From assembly GCA_947034885.2 (NCBI GenBank), contig OX344753.2, forward strand, positions 16,368,001-16,432,000: a stretch of DNA of 64,000 nt, in the 5' to 3' direction. The DNA comes from Thuidium tamariscinum (taxonomy: Eukaryota; Streptophyta; Bryopsida; Hypnales; Thuidiaceae). The notes below the pieces were generated by a model, which worked only from the letters and a program-made list of their open reading frames with translations, was not told the DNA's origin and ran no database searches. Both the position numbers and the translations under genes were made by a program. Shown one piece after another: positions 12,001 to 24,139 of this stretch (its first letter is position 1; each line of letters opens with the position of its first letter).

Positions 12001-13560
12001 AATACTTGAAAACTTCAACCATTCAAGACTACAATTTTATTAAAAAAAACTTGTACATTTTAATTTGCATTGAGTTCGTTGGGCTTGGACACTTGTTTTG
12101 TTAAACACTCACATTGTATTTTGCTAAAGTGACTATCAAAGACTTCAAATAGAATTCTTGGAAATTTCAATCAATAGAGACTATAAAGTATTAAGGAATC
12201 TTACACATTTCTATTTGATAGAGTTATTAGCAATTAGTCATTTGTTTTGTTGCACCTTGTTTCTCTATAGTGGTCAATGCGCATTTCAAACAAAGCTTTT
12301 GAATTTTTTTTATCAATGAAGACTACAATGCATCAATTGAAGAATATGCATTAAAAATTTTGTAGTAGTAATCGAAAAACATTTATAATGTTATTAATAG
12401 CTAGAATAATACCCATGATAGATTATGCTTTAGTGAATGTCCTAATAACAATGTAAAACCATCAATATTTTTTCCTAAAAAAACAAGAATTAATTTTTCA
12501 ATCAATACTCCGCAAACATTAAACACTTTGCTATTTTTTTTGTAGAAAGGTTTTGACTATATCCATCTTAATTGCATTTCAAAGTGATTCAAGAAATTGC
12601 ACAACTAAATGCATTATAAATAAGCAATTAATCATTACTCCTATTATTTGTTGCCTAATTATTTTAAAGGCTTATAAAGAAATTGAAGATGAAGAATGAT
12701 AGCATGTGAAGATAGAATCTATGAGACCATGAATCTAAAAGTTTATATTATAGATACCTTATACTATTATAGGTATTTATATTATAAGAACCTATGTTAA
12801 AGACTTTTTCTATATTATAGCATACATATATTATAAGCACCTTCAAATGGTTGTAGGTACATATCTACAACTAGGTTCTTGGCTTGTAGGTTCATGCTTT
12901 AACATCATTGGTTGGAGTCAAAAAAAAGAATACATACATACATACATAGCTTTAATGATTAGCAATATTGTCCAATCTAAATTACAATAGAAAAATGTAT
13001 AAACAAATGGAAAATATGTGTGTCAATGATACATTGTCCATTTTCTAGGTGAAATTTGCGTCATTTTTGATTGTGTGGATTTGCTTCTATAGAAAAAAAC
13101 ATTATTATAAATACTCAAAACAAAAAATAAATTTCTTCTACCTATATTTTTTACACATAATATATTTCTTTGCGCAATTGTCAAAAATACAACTAAAGTC
13201 TAATTGTTTATATAGTTATGTTTAAATTATGCAATGGTATGGCTAATCTTACCAATACATTGTAAAGATTTTTGTCAAAGAAATTGCCTTTCAATTTTAA
13301 ATTCATTTGAATTGTAAATTTTAATCATATTTAGGAGTATAAAAGGATTTCACTTTATCCACTTAATTACAAACCATATCAAATTGGTTTTATTAGCAAT
13401 AATTTTGCAAGAAACAAAGACATATTGAATTACCAATATAGACTCCAATACAAAAAATCACATTTTATTAATTGATGGCCCCATGCATATTATATGCCTA
13501 TATAAATATTAATAAATATGATCATTTAAATGAATTCAAAGGTTGAAATTTGAGTGGTTC
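12001..13560. other. AT-rich intergenic DNA, nothing recognised
   Basis: AT-rich, with short local palindromes around 12750-12900 (TATAGGTA / TACCTATA types) but no bounded element and no credible open frame. Confidence 0.45.
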
Positions 13561-13960
13561 CATTAGTGGGGATTTGAGGGCTCCAAAGCAACGATGCTAG
13601 TTTGTAAGCCTAAAAGCATGAGCCATAAGAGGATTTTCAGCTGTTGTACAAGACTGCGAGTTCCCAAATGCTGGGAACGCATTGGGAACGCTCGGAACAC
13701 GATGTTGATGTGGTCGAGCGACTGCCACGTTAGAAAATAATATTTTTTAATTAATTTTATTTTAATTAAATATTTTTAAAATATTTTTTTTAATTATTTT
13801 TTTTCTCTTTAATACATTTTGAAGTTTTTTGAATTTTTTTTTAAATTTTTTTTTCAATATTCAAAAATTCAGACCAACAGGGGGCTGGTCTGCAACAGTG
13901 GGAACAATTTCGGGGAACACCCTTGAAATGGTCTTCTGGGGGCCCAAAAATCCTCATATG
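13561..13960 (-). mobile_element. CATTAG-ended MITE, copy M2
   Basis: Starts CATTAGTGGGGATTTGAGGG and ends near CCCAAAAATCCTCATATG. The interior has family phrases in the opposite order to M1, including GGTCGAGCGACTGCCACGT, the inverse of the M1 phrase. A central block of AT-rich low-complexity sequence makes it longer (400 bp) than the ~270-300 bp usual in this window. Confidence 0.65.
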
Positions 13961-14757
13961 TTGCGAGCAGTGAGCGTAGGTTTTGTGAGCCCAGAGAATA
14001 ATTAAAAAAACTATGAATTTTTTAAGCTAAGAGGAAAAAAATATGAAGGCATTTATAAAAAAATCTATTTATAGTAAAATTTCAGCTTTATGACCATGGA
14101 CCTATGACCGTAGACCTATGACCATGGAAATGTGGTTAATGTATTTTAAAATTTCAAACCCTACTATCTCTAAAGGGCCTCTCAATACCTTCCAAAAAAA
14201 TTTGAATTTTTGAATTTTTTTTGAGGTTCAAAATCCAGAATCTAACAAGGGTTTTTTGAGGGTGATGGAATCGTGAAAAAAAAAAATTAAAAAAAGTTGG
14301 TTTTTTTTTTTTCTGACTTTATCACCCTGAAATTGATCTCTCAGTACCGAGAGAAGGTTTTTGAGGGTGAAAAGTCGCAACAATAATGAACTAGTAACGA
14401 AGTCAAAAAAAAAAAAAAAAAAAGTTGAAAAAAAATGAAAAAAAATGTTTTGAGAGCTCCAAAGCCTTCTACCCTTTCAATAGCAAGAGGAATTTTGGAG
14501 GGTGATGGAGTTGCAAAAAAAAATTGAAAAATAAAAAAAGGATTGAAAAAAAATTGAAAAAAATTGAAAAATAAAATTTTGAATTTTTTTTTTTTGAAAG
14601 TCACAAATTTCAAATCTCATGAGGGGGATACTAGATATAAAAATCCAAAATTCTTAAAGCACAGTAATAGGTCCATGCCCTAAAAATCACTAAAAATTTC
14701 ACCAAAAATTCTAGGCTCACAAGCTCATGGGCTCATGCTCGCAGGCTTGCAAAATAG
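13961..14757. other. Low-complexity AT-rich spacer with a 14 bp triplicate
   Basis: Long A and T runs dominate; the 90-codon minus-strand frame at 14341-14613 is an artefact of them. At 14089-14130 a 14-base unit of the form TATGACC(A/G)TGGACC is repeated three times. Confidence 0.5.
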
Positions 14758-15954
14758 CATCCCGGGCTCCAAAGGGCCGTTTTGAGACTGTTTCCATAGT
14801 TGTTGGCTACTATCAGGCCAACATTTATCAAAATAAATAAATGGAGGGGGGGTATCCAGAAATATGAAAAAAGCCCAAAAAATTTCAAATTCTTTTTTTA
14901 ACCCCTAAAGAACTGAGGCATTTTTTGGCTTGAAAACCACTCAAAACTGCCATGTTTGCTACTTCCTCCCAAAAAAACAAAAAAAACAATTTTATTACAA
15001 TCTAACCGTAGGATCTTATAAATTACTTGTCTGAGATCATATGGTAAAAATTTCATGAAGTTTGACCGTACCGATTGGAAGATATTAGCATTCAAAGTTG
15101 GAAAAAAAAGTTTTTTTGAACTCTGACTTGCAATTTCAGATGACTTTGATTGCCATTTGTTGAATGTTTTTGCTCTATGGACCATGAAGTTCAAATTTAT
15201 TATGTTGAACATTTGAGTTGGAAATTAGGGAAAAAAATTTCAAAAAACTACTACTTGATTTTCATTCATTAAAAAATTGTTAAGTAGAAGTAGGTCCAAG
15301 ATTGAACAAAACACTAAGTTGTTAGTAACTTTAAGATGAAATTGAAAAACCATGATCCCAACGGTGAGCTTGTTCTTGCAAACATCCTAAACCCTATCAA
15401 AAAAGAAAATTTGAAAAATTTGAAAAATTGCATTCAAAAATGAATTCTGTAAGTTATTTTCTGAAGAAGGTGCTTAAATTGCCCAAAATTCAAGATTGTC
15501 CATAACTTTCTCATTATTAGTCCAAATAAAACGAAACAAAGCCTCAGATGTAGAACAAAACAAAATCTTCAAGAAAAAAAATAAAAAATAAAAAATAAAA
15601 AAAATTTGTGGTTTTTTTTTCCTGCCCGGCGAACTGCTTTTTGGACATAGAATGGCATATCTTTTGCTTCCAAGCACCAATTGAAATAAAAATTATATTT
15701 TTGGAAAGCTAAGCTGATTTCCTATCTCCAAAAAAAAATTCAAAAAATAATATAAAAAACTCAAGTCACACAAGCCTGCCCGAAATTCCAAGTGTCCTCC
15801 GAGGGGACTTCAGTCCTTTAGGGGTTAAGACGTGACATTCTCTCGATAGCTCGACTATGTAGGATTCCTACAATTTTGTGTTCTCACGATAATTTCTACA
15901 TTTTTAGGTTGTGGGAACTTGTAGCTTCCTAAAGGCTTCAAATCTCCTCTAATG
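14758..15954 (+). mobile_element. CATTAG-ended MITE (M-nest) split by a TTAA element
   Basis: The left part, 14758-14897, has GGGCTCCAAAGGGCCG and CTATCAGGCCA as in M1. The right part, 15829-15954, has GTAGGATTCC and ends AAATCTCCTCTAATG. Together they make about 270 bp, the normal family size. The intervening 14898-15828 is the TTAA-flanked element described separately. This is a clear nested insertion with a preserved sister empty site in M1. Confidence 0.75.
14902..15824 (-). mobile_element. TTAA-flanked DNA element, copy A
   Basis: 923 bp flanked by TTAA at 14898-14901 and 15825-15828. The ends are inverted repeats: CCCCTAAAGAACTGA on the left, CCCCTAAAGGACTGA on the right read inward. 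The interior is colinear, in inverse orientation, with copies B (42928-43646) and C (60877-61805). A subterminal palindrome (GTCCTCCGAGGGGAC type) lies near the right end. No transposase is visible; the 104-codon frame at 14898-15212 is not recognisable. TTAA targets and CCC-starting ends are typical of piggyBac-type elements; assignment by this signature is inference. Confidence 0.75.
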
Positions 15955-16329
15955 ATTTTGAAACTAATTAGAATACAAATAATATGTTCTGGAGTGTACT
16001 ATAATGGTTAAAAAATTGGTGATATATAGTTATCTCACTTTTTTGTTTTGTAATCATACTACATATAATTTATTGAGTGAAAGAAATAGTGAAGTGTACA
16101 TTCACTTTAATTTGGGAATATATTCCCTAAATGCTATGCCACCATATTATTGGATGCAAAAATAAATAAAAATACTGAAAAGTGATTTATTTGACATGAT
16201 TAGAATACAATCATGTCAAGGTATACACTTTATTTAGAATTCGATTGATATAAAATGATATTATGTTTTAATATTTAGATATAAAAATTAATATGTCATA
16301 GATAACCTTCTTGTCATTACCATGGCTCC
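15955..16329. other. AT-rich spacer, nothing recognised
   Basis: No gene or bounded repeat seen. Confidence 0.45.
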
Positions 16330-16515
16330 AAGGTTATTGGACATAATGACGGTTGTTCACTTTTCAATTCAACCTTTGATCTTCATGATCCAAGGGTGTA
16401 GGAAGCAAGTTGAAAGGAAAAAAGGTTATGTGTTAGAACTTGTGATGGTGATGGGTAGCCCATGGTATAGAGCCACGTTAGCATTGAGAAGTCAACAACT
16501 GGTTATGGTTAAAGG
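16330..16515 (+). repeat. Dispersed repeat family R1, copy c (partial)
   Basis: Matches the second half of R1 copies a and b: GGTTATTGGACAT, AACCTTTGATCTTCATGATCCAA, GAACTTGTGATGGTGATGG, GAGCCACGTTAG. The first half, including the foldback head, is missing here. Confidence 0.6.
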
Positions 16516-18185
16516 TTAGATTTCTTACAAAAATATGGATATTTTGATTTGTAAAATAATATTTTTTTCTATTTGAAATAATGATTATAAATGAAATTTA
16601 TAACTTATAAATTCAAGATTTGATCAATATGGTTGAATTATGATTTCCTTTATTAACTTCAAAAAGTTCAATTCACAAGAAATGGAATAATTTCATTTTT
16701 TCTTACAAATTAGAAATGAATCATTTTGAAATAAAAAATTCTATTCTTTTTGTTTTATATATGCTAATGAATAACAACCAAAATACTTATAAAGTTATTA
16801 CAAGTATAAATAATTTCCTTACACCAAAAAAATTAAGTCTTTCTACCTTCCACAACTAACTTACTAGAACTCATATTTTCATACACTTCCAAAATAATAT
16901 TAATTTTATTATTCAAGTTACTTCAATATTTAAGTGTGAAAATTTCAAAAATAATTAAATTCCTTGTATAGATTTGGATGAATGTAGGATAATTTGGTCT
17001 ATTTAGTGTGAACCTTTGGATGATTTTGAGATGGACATTGGATGATGGAAAAAAGTGAATGAATCCAAATGAAAAATGGATGAATGTAGATGGTAATTGG
17101 ATGTCAATTACACTATTTAAGACAATATGAGAATAGAATTGACCACATTATATTGATTTTGTTTACAATATAGTAAACTACCATGCTATTTAGTGCACCT
17201 TGTAAATTTGAATAATTCCCTAATTAGTCCAAGAATGAAAAAATTTATGCTAAAGAATGCATAAAGTTAATTAATTTGTATGATGAATTTTGCCCCTAAA
17301 AAACTTTCTAAATTGAAAAAAAACAAAATTTCCTTCTTTGCACAAATTCCTTATAGAACTTCTTAAGTCATTCTTGATGAGAGCATCATCCAAATACAAG
17401 AACAATATTGTTTGAAAGAGGCCATTATAAAGAATTAAATACTTGTTATAGAAGAACTATTGTTGATAATGCTTTACATGTTCACATGCTTGACACTTTT
17501 GACTCTTTGACTAGTGCTTTGAACTTTGAGGATAGCCTACAAGAATTTTCTATATGATGAGATTAGTTGTATGGCACCTTTTGCATTTAATATGTACCCC
17601 GTACGCAACTATTCTCCAACCACACCATGCATTCTTCTATTATGACAAATGCCATTAAGTTTTCTTATAACTCTAAAAATAATATGAAATCATTTACTTA
17701 TTTTTTTTCCATTCCATCTTTGATAGGTTAGAAACACCAACACTTTGTCCATGCCCTAGTTTGAAATCAAGACTAGACATTTTTATTTGTCATTCCAAAC
17801 TTTGGTATAATGTAATGTTCCCATTAAAGATGCCCATATATATGTTTGAATGTAAACATGAAAAAAATTCCTATAAGATAGGAGGTCCATAAAACGAACA
17901 TCTAAGCGCTGAAGCTGAATTTGGGGGAGGGAAAACGTCTTGAAATATTTTTCAATAAATTTTCTTTGAAAGACAAGAAGAAATGACATCCGACCCAAGT
18001 TGTTTCATATTTTTTGGAGCTTTGTGGAATTAGTTATGAAATTTTGAAGTTGAAAGCCATAGCGCCTTAAAAGCGACCACCTCCTACAATGTAGACATTT
18101 TGTACATTTGGGTATATTGCAGAAAGTGAATTGTACCTCTGAGTCCTATTTGGTTCAAAATGCCCTATCGGAGTTCAAGCCTCCT
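16516..18185. other. AT-rich intergenic DNA with an R1 remnant
   Basis: No gene. Short GGATGAATGTAG-like phrases recur near 16975-17100. A short piece near 18000-18075 (TGTTTCATATTTTTTGGAGC...GAAGTTGAAAG) is an inverse remnant of the R1 family. Confidence 0.4.
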
Positions 18186-18377
18186 ACAATAGAACCTCTC
18201 TTATTAAACCCTCTCTAGGCTGATAAACCTCTATAACTCAATGTGTTAGACCAATCCCGAACTTAACCAAATTACAAAGGATGTGACTAATTCTGACCCT
18301 CTCTAAGTAAATAAACCTATGTAAGTCAATAGGTTAGATTGGGCTAGGACCAATTGAGAGAGAGAGGTTCTATTGTA
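18186..18377. mobile_element. Emigrant-like (pogo-type) MITE
   Basis: 192 bp with perfect 17 bp terminal inverted repeats TACAATAGAACCTCTCT including a TA at each outer end. The interior contains further AACCTCTATAA-type phrases. A TA target and the CA(A/G)TA(A/G)AACCTCT start are what is known for the Arabidopsis Emigrant/pogo MITE group. Membership is inferred from ends only; there is no coding capacity. Confidence 0.65.
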
Positions 18378-18383
18378 TTTTAA

Positions 18384-19187
18384 CCCCTAACTACCCAATC
18401 AACCATATATGGTCGATGTGAAATTTCAGGCCCATTTTTGAATGGGCAATTAAATTCCTTTGACCGTTTAAAAAAATAAATTTGGGCTGTTTTAAGGGTT
18501 AACTATTAAAAACTTTCATTTTTCACTGTAAAAAGTACATATTTGATTATTGAGAGGTCTTTAAAGGCATACATGTACCATAAGTGAAGTGTAAAGCTTG
18601 CCAAATTTACTTCATTTCCTAACTTTATGCAATTTCACTTGATTTGAGATCTAAGAAATTGTACATATCTATTTGCTTCGAGAATGGTTCCAATGGAAAG
18701 AAGAAAGTGTTTTCATCATATTCACCATTGAAAATTTAATCATACAACTATTGATTTGGAGTTATTTTCAATTTCTACTTATAAAGAATAATTGCATTTC
18801 AACAATTGCAAGGTGGATTATGTAATGAATTTAATAGCTTTTCATGTGAAATTAAGTTTTTTAGAAATGCATTTTAGTGTGCTAACACTCTTTGTAGTTG
18901 TTTATGTCACCTCCAATCCCCCCAAAAAATTATATGCAAATTTGAGAAACATTGTGGGGAAAGGCAATATACTAAATATAGAAAAGGTACTCTTCTCTTG
19001 TTATAATCTCACGACTCCTATGCAATTTTGTACTCAAAATTTGTGTACATATTAATAAACAAGCTCTTTGAACATCTATGCAATTAGATTTTGGAAAAAA
19101 ATCAATTTGCTTCACTAGGGATGACTACAAGCTCATGCACTTTTTTCATAGTCAAAACACACTTGAAAAGGCTTGGACATTTAGGGG
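18384..19187. mobile_element. TTAA-flanked element D (possible relative)
   Basis: 804 bp bounded by TTAA at 18380-18383 and 19188-19191. The ends CCCCTAACTACCCAA and, inverted, CCCCTAAATGTCCAA agree at 11 of 15 positions. The interior is not visibly homologous to copies A-C, so it may be a different family using the same target, or a chance pairing. The 87-codon frame at 18792-19055 has no recognised motif. Confidence 0.45.
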
Positions 19188-19191
19188 TTAA

Positions 19192-19694
19192 ACATGAAAG
19201 TGCTGACTCTCAACCGAGTCGTCTTATTTCAATTACAGTGAGTTATTCTATTAGTGAGGGCACCCAATTAGTGTCACCACAAAAAACAATTGGGTGGAGA
19301 ACTTAGTTCAGTACCAATTGTATCATACCACGGACTATTTCAACTGACCCCAATTTAAATACAATTAGTGAGTGACTTTGGTAAATTAGTGTCAGAAATT
19401 ACTGAGAGGATAAATTAGTGAGTCAGTCATGAATGAATCCTCCACCAAAAAGACGAAGATTCTGCCCGGTCGCCCGACTTACGAAAAGTAACAGAAAGTA
19501 ACTTTTCCACGAAAGGGGAACGCGTTCACACCCATAGAGAACTCGCGCCCAAAAAACGAACAGGAAAATTCTGCGCGGGAACAAATTGAGAACGAAAGCT
19601 GCATAACGCATCCGACCTCCTCTTCAAATTTCAAATTTAAAAAAGAGAAACTCCACACATAGGAAACCGCGGCCACGGATATAGGAGCGCGGGA
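19192..19694 (+). promoter_or_regulatory. Upstream region of the WD40-like gene with repeated AATTAGTG
   Basis: AATTAGTG occurs at 19266-19273, 19363-19370, 19384-19391 and 19413-19420, with a related CTATTAGTG ending at about 19257. The DNA becomes GC-rich from about 19440 towards the gene. No TATA box stands out. The repeated octamer could be regulatory or a mobile-element relic. Confidence 0.35.
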
Positions 19695-19875
19695 ATGGGC
19701 GCCTCAGTGGCCATGGGCCCCCAGGACTCTGAACGCTATGAGAGAGACGACGACGACGCTAGTACCGCAGACTGGGAGCCCAAGCAGCAGGGCTTGCCGC
19801 TCGCATTGCCGGTGGAGAGGGTTACGGCCCCGTAAGGAATTGCTGCTGATTAGTTGTGTGATTGCCATTTCGCAG
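19695..19875 (+). other. Probable 5' leader exon of the WD40-like gene
   Basis: GC-rich and ending in an excellent donor, CGCAG|GTAAGT at 19875/19876. A short ORF begins with ATG at 19695 and stops after 46 codons; a second begins at 19738. Neither joins in frame to the conserved protein start at 20099 through an acceptor I could find. I therefore read this as untranslated leader containing upstream ORFs, with a leader intron of unknown 3' end. Inference only. Confidence 0.4.
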
Positions 19876-20098
19876 GTAAGTCTTGTGGTGCATTCGCTCG
19901 CTCCGTCTGAGTGGGTTAGGTTTTTGATTGTGTCTTCGGAGGTGGTTTTGTGGTGGCCATGCGATGGCAGGGCATGGCGCCAGGGTTTGTGGAGTGCAGG
20001 AGGGGGTTTGGTTGAGTTGATATGGGAGTGAGAGGGAAATGGTTGTGAGGGATCGCGTCTAAGGTGGTGGTGCGCGGCGTTTGAGAGGACGGAGCGAG

Positions 20099-23000
20099 AT
20101 GGATTCCATGAGTAAGGTGCGGATGCAGAGCAGTCCGAGACCGACGTGCGGTCGCCGCATAGTGGCTGGGAAGCGGACGCGGCCGGACGACTCCAAGAAC
20201 TGCGTGCGTAAGCTGCTGAAGCGGGAGATTAGTCGCGCGGGGAACTGGGCCTTCACCCGCAGCAACTCGGAGGAGAAGTTCCGGAACTTTCACTTGCAGG
20301 TTGGTTGGTTCTTTCGGTCCTCGAGCCTTTGCTTTTTCGTTGGGTCGATTTTAATTACTTTCTTGATCGTGTCTTTGTCGATAGCAAGGCTGGCTGAGTT
20401 GGTGAGTTACCCGGAGGGTGAAGCTAAGTGTGTCTGAACACTGAATTATACGTGTCTAATTTCATTCGGAGAGGAGGAACCGTTTCGGAGGCGACAGTAT
20501 TCTGACTGCCAGCTATGTTTGTAGGGTTATATCATACAGCAGCAGTGCTAACTGCTAACCCTGGTAAAGGACTGTGTTCTTTAGTATGAATTTTGAGACC
20601 TGAGTATCGGTCTGGAGTGTGCAATCAGATAAACATACTCTTTCTTGTCTCTCGCCTTAGTTTTGGGTTTATTTCCATTCGATTGTGAAAATTGTTGGGG
20701 GGTGATAGGACGTGTATGAGATGATGCTCCTATCGGCTTGACTTTCCCTTGACACAATTTGTTTTGTTTTTCTATCGTGTAAGCACTAGTGTAAACGTCT
20801 GCTACAGGAAAGCTCTGCCCTGTCAAGCGCAGTCTACAAATGACTACGACCTCATTGTAGACTTTCTGAATGGTCTGGCAGTGGTATTTGTCATTTTCCA
20901 GTGATTAATTACGTGAATCGTTCCGAGTCTCAAATCCGGAGAGGAATTTTACCAAACCTGCTCTCCGGGTGCTATGGCCGCATTCTTGGGATTCAGTCAC
21001 GGAACTAGGGAGGAGTATGTCACTTAGGTAACTTGCCCATGAATCTAGCATTGTCCTTCATGAGACCTTCGGTTTTCCGAAATTGTTGAACTATAAAAAG
21101 TTGTTTGGGTCTGGAGCGGACGTAAGTGGCAATCTTTTGCATGAATTTATTGTGAACGTGTTGAATTTCAGTGTCCCTCTTAAGGGCTTTGAGTACGATC
21201 GGGCATCTGTTTCTCTCTGCATGTGAATCCATTTCAGGGGTAGTCTCTGTCCTCACATAATTGACGATTGTAGGCATCAATTAAACTGTCTTAGAAGATC
21301 ATAGACGAAATCTATGCTTCCAATTGACTGGGCTGATATATAACAAGCCCGTTAAATGATTTCATTCTCATGCTTGCAGGAGGAATTTGATACACATGAT
21401 CCCAAAGCTCATCATTTCTTGAAGTTGCCGTTCTTGAAGAAAAGGTCGAGGATAGTAGAGATCGTGGCTGCGCGAGACACCGTGTTTGCACTGACACACT
21501 CCGGGATATGTGCCGCCTTTAGTAGAGGTTTGACATGTGCTACCTGTGCTCAATGCATTACCGTATGTTGATTTGTTGGGTTCTAACCTGCGTAATATGT
21601 CTAACTTAATTGACAGTGTAATTGTGAGTCTTGGCAGACACAAACAAGAGGATATGCTTCCTCAATATCAGTGCTGATGAAGTGATTCGCAGTCTTTTCT
21701 ACAACAAGAACAATGATTCGTTAATTACTGTATCCGTTTATGCCTCTGACAACTTCAGCTCCTTAAAATGCAGAACAACGCCCATCGAGTAAGTGGTACA
21801 TTCGCACCGAGAGATTTCTATGGGGACGTGTAGATTATTCATTGTGCATGCCTTAAATTTGTGCAGTGGGACTAGCATAAGAAATCTCCTCTAGATGATG
21901 TGCACAGTTGATGTGGACCATTTTGAGGGGTACCGATATGCTGAAGTCAGGTGCATGCCATTGTAACAGCGAGTTTTGAAAATGATAGGTTTTGTGCCCT
22001 TATAGCTGTGTTAATGCAGTCCGTGTATATCAGCCAGTGAGTGATCAAAATTTCCGTTCGCAGGTATATTAGGAGGGGACAGCCCGATGCAGGGTTCCCT
22101 CTTTTCGAGTCGGAATCACTCCGGTGGCCTGGGTTTGTTGAGTTTGATGATGTCAATGGGAAGGTCCTCACATACTCTGCACAAGACAGGTATCTATTTC
22201 TTACTTCTAAATTTTGAGATAGAAATCATCTTCTTGTAACTTAGTCTTAAAGAGAATCTGAAGTAATTTTCTGTGGTTTATACTTGCTGTGGTTTCAATT
22301 CGTAGGGTACAGTAGTCCTGTTTGGTATTTAATTACTGTCTTTGTGGTGCTTCGTATGCAAAGCTTCTACTGTGTTTGTCAGGTGCTGTGCTTGAATTCT
22401 AGTGGAAATTAGCTTACTCTGTACTAACATTGAGAGTGGAGTGTTTGTAACAGAATCTATAAGGTGTTTGATTTGAAGAATTATACAATGCTGTATTCTA
22501 TATCTGATGAGCATGTGCAAGAGATCAAAATAAGGTGTTTACCTTATTCTAAATACCGTTTCTCAAACCCCTCGTTAGATTACCAGTGTTTGCCGTGTTT
22601 GCTTACCAGCAATTGGTGTAGTTCTGATAGTGTATTTTTCAATTTGCATGGCATACTGATCTGCTATGTGTCGTTTTGTTTGCCAGTCCTGGCATTATGC
22701 TATTGATCTTTGACAGGGCACAAAGCCATGTGCCACTGAAGATACTGTCTATAGAGGACGGTTCGGTTCTCAAGGCCTTCAACCATCTGCTGCATCGCAA
22801 CAAAAAAGTAGATTTCATTGAGCAATTCAATGAGAAGCTTCTTGTCAAGCAAGAGAATGAGAACCTCCAGATTCTTGATGTAAGCAATTCCTGCAACATG
22901 CAAACCCCTATTTTTTCATGAGGTTAGACTTCATTTTGCTTTGAAGAAGAAAGTGTTCCAGTCCCTAGATAGATCATGTAATATGTTCCACATGACGTTA

Positions 23001-23704
23001 GTGCATCGGGTGATCTGTCCTCAAAAATCTTGATTAGGACTTCTGATCTTTGGCAGGTAAGAAACTCTCAACTGACAGAAGTCAGCAGAACAGAATTTAT
23101 GACACCCTCAGCATTTATATTCCTTTATGAGAATCAGCTATTTCTTACATTCCGCAACAGGACAGTAGCTGTGTGGAACTTCCGAGGAGAGCTTGTTACC
23201 TCATTTGAAGACCACTTGCTGTGGTACCCTGACTGCAATACAAATAATATATACATTACCAGTGAACAAGATCTTATTATTTCCTACTGCAAAGCACATC
23301 CGGACAACTCTGCTGAGGAAGGTGCGACCATTGTTTCTTCTGAATGTGGGAGTGAACTATGCATATGCTGCTTCTGATGTTATGTAGAAGGGGGCTGACA
23401 GTCTTTGGCACTTTGACTACATGTTGGTCATCAACCTTATTCTGGATGCTTCTCATGTGGTTATTGCTTTGGTGCAGTTGGTTCTATCAACATCAGCAAC
23501 ATCTTGACCGGAAAGTGTCTCGCCAAAATTAGGGCAGATGACCCAAGTCTTGGCATCAGCCCTCGTGCTCGTGCCAATTCCTCCAACATCCGCAGTTCAG
23601 TGCAAGAAGCTCTGGAGGATGTAACTGCCTTGTTTTATGACGAAGAAAGAAATGAGATCTATACAGGAAATCGACATGGATTAGTTCATGTGTGGTCTAA
23701 CTAG
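20099..23704 (+). CDS. Plant-conserved WD40/transducin-like protein, eight exons
   Basis: The coding sequence is join(20099-20299, 21380-21527, 21638-21788, 22064-22189, 22454-22534, 22687-22879, 23057-23321, 23478-23704). All introns are GT-AG, and the phases close to one frame of 1392 bases, 463 residues. I recognise the sequence as a highly conserved plant protein annotated only as transducin/WD40 repeat-like, of unknown function. Conserved blocks include SNSEEK, VEIVAARDTVFALTHSG, SLFYNKNNDSLITVSVYA, VEFDDVNGKVLTYSAQD, LHRNKKVDFIEQFNEKL, SAFIFLYENQLFLTFRNRT and a final GLVHVWSN. The pattern is that of a single beta-propeller; no membrane segment or signal peptide is seen. The start at 20099 was chosen because it is the first ATG in the conserved frame after an in-frame stop at 20060; 20108 is an alternative. 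The N-terminal ~35 residues are basic and less conserved. Confidence 0.9.
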
Positions 23705-24133
23705 GTACATCTGGTGTCTCTCGTAGTTCATTATTTTTTCTATTGTCTGTTTGGATATACTCTTGCAATCTGCAATTTGCACTTTCGCCCAAGTGAAGGC
23801 AGATTGAAGGCTTGAAGCCTTTATCTTCTCTATCCTCTGCAAATCTCAACTGTTCAGCCGATATCAATATGTGCAGTTCGGTAATCTATCGCCACTGGAT
23901 GTAAATGGTATTAAAAAATCTCTTTTGACGCTTCTCAAGGCAGATGAACTCTCGTGATGGTGGACTTGTCAGAATGATTTTTGGCTGTGGAGGGAGGTTG
24001 TGACTCAGTATAGTCGTTTTCTCGCTTTTCAAGAGAAGAGGGGCAAAGTCATAGGGCTGCTGTATCTGAGGATGATACTGTTATTGTGCATACAATTCTC
24101 AGCTCTGGACGGAGTATATCTTTATCATTATGT

Positions 24134-24139
24134 AATAAA
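24134..24139 (+). terminator. Poly(A) signal of the WD40-like gene
   Basis: AATAAA about 430 bases after the stop codon at 23702-23704, in T-rich DNA. It is the first canonical hexamer I see downstream of the gene. Confidence 0.5.

Noticed and set aside
14341-14613. 90-codon Phe/Lys-rich minus-strand frame
   Set aside because: Produced by A/T homopolymer runs.
19695-19832. Short ORF from ATG 19695 as the true N terminus of the WD40-like protein
   Set aside because: It stops after 46 codons, and I found no acceptor that joins it in frame to the conserved start at 20099.
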